Shown here: positions 5,643 to 6,045 of the stretch, piece after piece | Layout of the letters: every line of letters starts with the position of its first letter | Position numbering within the stretch: the stretch's first letter is position 1 | From: Candidatus Eiseniibacteriota bacterium | GTDB taxonomy: Bacteria > Eisenbacteria > RBG-16-71-46 > CAIMUX01 > WJJG01 | Direction of reading: 5' to 3' | Assembly: GCA_016867695.1 (NCBI GenBank) | Contig: VGIY01000166.1 | Span: 1 to 6,045, forward strand | DNA: 6,045 nucleotides | Notes under the pieces: generated by a model | Seen by the model: only the letters and a program-made list of their open reading frames with translations | Told to the model about the DNA's origin: nothing | Databases searched by the model: none | Made by a program: the position numbers and the translations under genes

Positions 5643-6045
5643 TCAGGCCGCCTTGCGTTCTTCCCGCGCGCCCCGCTCCCGGCTCAACTCCCGCTCGCGG
5701 ATCCGATGCCGCGTGATGAGCAGCCGTTCACGATCGCCCGCGGCGGACTCCTCCAGCGCCAGGAGGAGCGCCTCGAGCAGCTCGCGCGCGCCCACGGGCT
5801 TGGTCAGATAGGCGGCGATGCCGGAGGCCCGGCAGCGGGCCGCGTCGCCGCGCACCCCCGCGGCGGTCAGCACGACCACCGTCACGGGGCCCTCTCCCTG
5901 AAGCTCGCGCAGCTGGCGGGCGAGCTCGAAGACGTCGACTCCGGGCAACTGGGCGTCGATCAGGATCAGGCGGAAGGGGCGCCCGTCGCCCGGCGCCAGC
6001 GTCGCCTCCCGGAGCGCCTGGCGCCAGTCGGGCGCCTCCGTCACC
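5643..6045 (-). CDS. Response-regulator receiver domain, C-terminal part of a larger protein (possibly a hybrid histidine kinase)
   Basis: The last 133 or so codons of a protein that begins beyond the right edge; the frame is open to the edge. The visible part holds most of a receiver domain: phosphoacceptor Asp about 60 bases into the second half of the fold in L-I-L-I-D-A-Q-L-P-G (residue 30 counted from the GTG at 6044), Thr60 in V-V-L-T-A, and Lys82 in L-T-K-P-V. The G-D-A-A-R-C-R-A-S-G-I-A-A-Y-L-T-K-P pattern is typical of receivers attached to BarA-like hybrid kinases. After it comes L-I-T-R-H-R-I-R-E, which in those kinases links to a second receiver domain. Here the protein instead ends 19 residues later in a charged, Arg/Glu-rich tail and TGA (5643-5645). 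A stand-alone receiver cannot be excluded because the N-terminus is missing. It lies 49 bases upstream of the chemoreceptor gene. Confidence 0.8.
   Translation of the reverse strand, partial: VTEAPDWRQALREATLAPGDGRPFRLILIDAQLPGVDVFELARQLRELQGEGPVTVVVLTAAGVRGDAARCRASGIAAYLTKPVGARELLEALLLALEESAAGDRERLLITRHRIRERELSRERGAREERKAA

Noticed and set aside
3842..5716. 624-codon plus-strand open frame opposite the chemoreceptor gene
   Set aside because: Low-complexity Arg/Gly/Leu-rich translation with no domain, mirroring the chemoreceptor's codon pattern.
1..6045. A new defence, mobile or biosynthetic system
   Set aside because: All genes belong to well-known families with intact motifs, the same strand and uniform composition; there are no integrases, transposases, long repeats or atypical gene clusters.

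Overview
This is a GC-rich stretch (roughly 70% G+C) that reads as ordinary chromosome. All six genes lie on the minus strand and are tightly packed. In transcription order they are: the C-terminal end of a receiver-domain protein (5643-6045, cut by the window edge), a methyl-accepting chemotaxis protein (3992-5593), a mannose-6-phosphate isomerase (2851-3849), phoB (2050-2736), phoR (222-2045) and the first 35 codons of a PstS-type phosphate-binding protein (1-107, cut by the other edge). No gap exceeds 142 bases. I see no RNA gene, mobile element, CRISPR array, or phage or transfer signature.

The organism cannot be named from this window. It is probably a motile or motility-derived high-GC Gram-negative bacterium. 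The evidence is a chemoreceptor with a cytoplasmic signalling hairpin, a Sec signal peptide on PstS, and a phoB-phoR-pstS order. The chemoreceptor style (four-helix sensor, no complete HAMP domain, conserved methylation helices) resembles those common in Desulfobacterota/Myxococcota-like or Acidobacteriota-like lineages. That placement is inference only.

The phosphate block (1-2850) is the clearest unit. PhoR senses phosphate status at the membrane and passes phosphate to PhoB, which should activate the high-affinity phosphate transporter whose binding protein begins at 107. Upstream of phoB there are three direct repeats of CTCAC (minus strand) spaced exactly 11 bases apart, the geometry of a Pho box. 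A related 16-base stretch (13 of 16 identical) overlaps the phoR stop codon upstream of pstS. This suggests that PhoB controls both its own gene and pstS.

The rest (2851-6045) is a phosphomannose isomerase gene with an inverted repeat in its leader, a chemoreceptor, and a receiver domain followed by a linker that, in hybrid kinases, normally leads into a second receiver domain but here runs into a stop codon. There is no convincing new biological system. The best leads are the putative Pho boxes, which differ from the textbook sequence, and the unusual end of the receiver protein.
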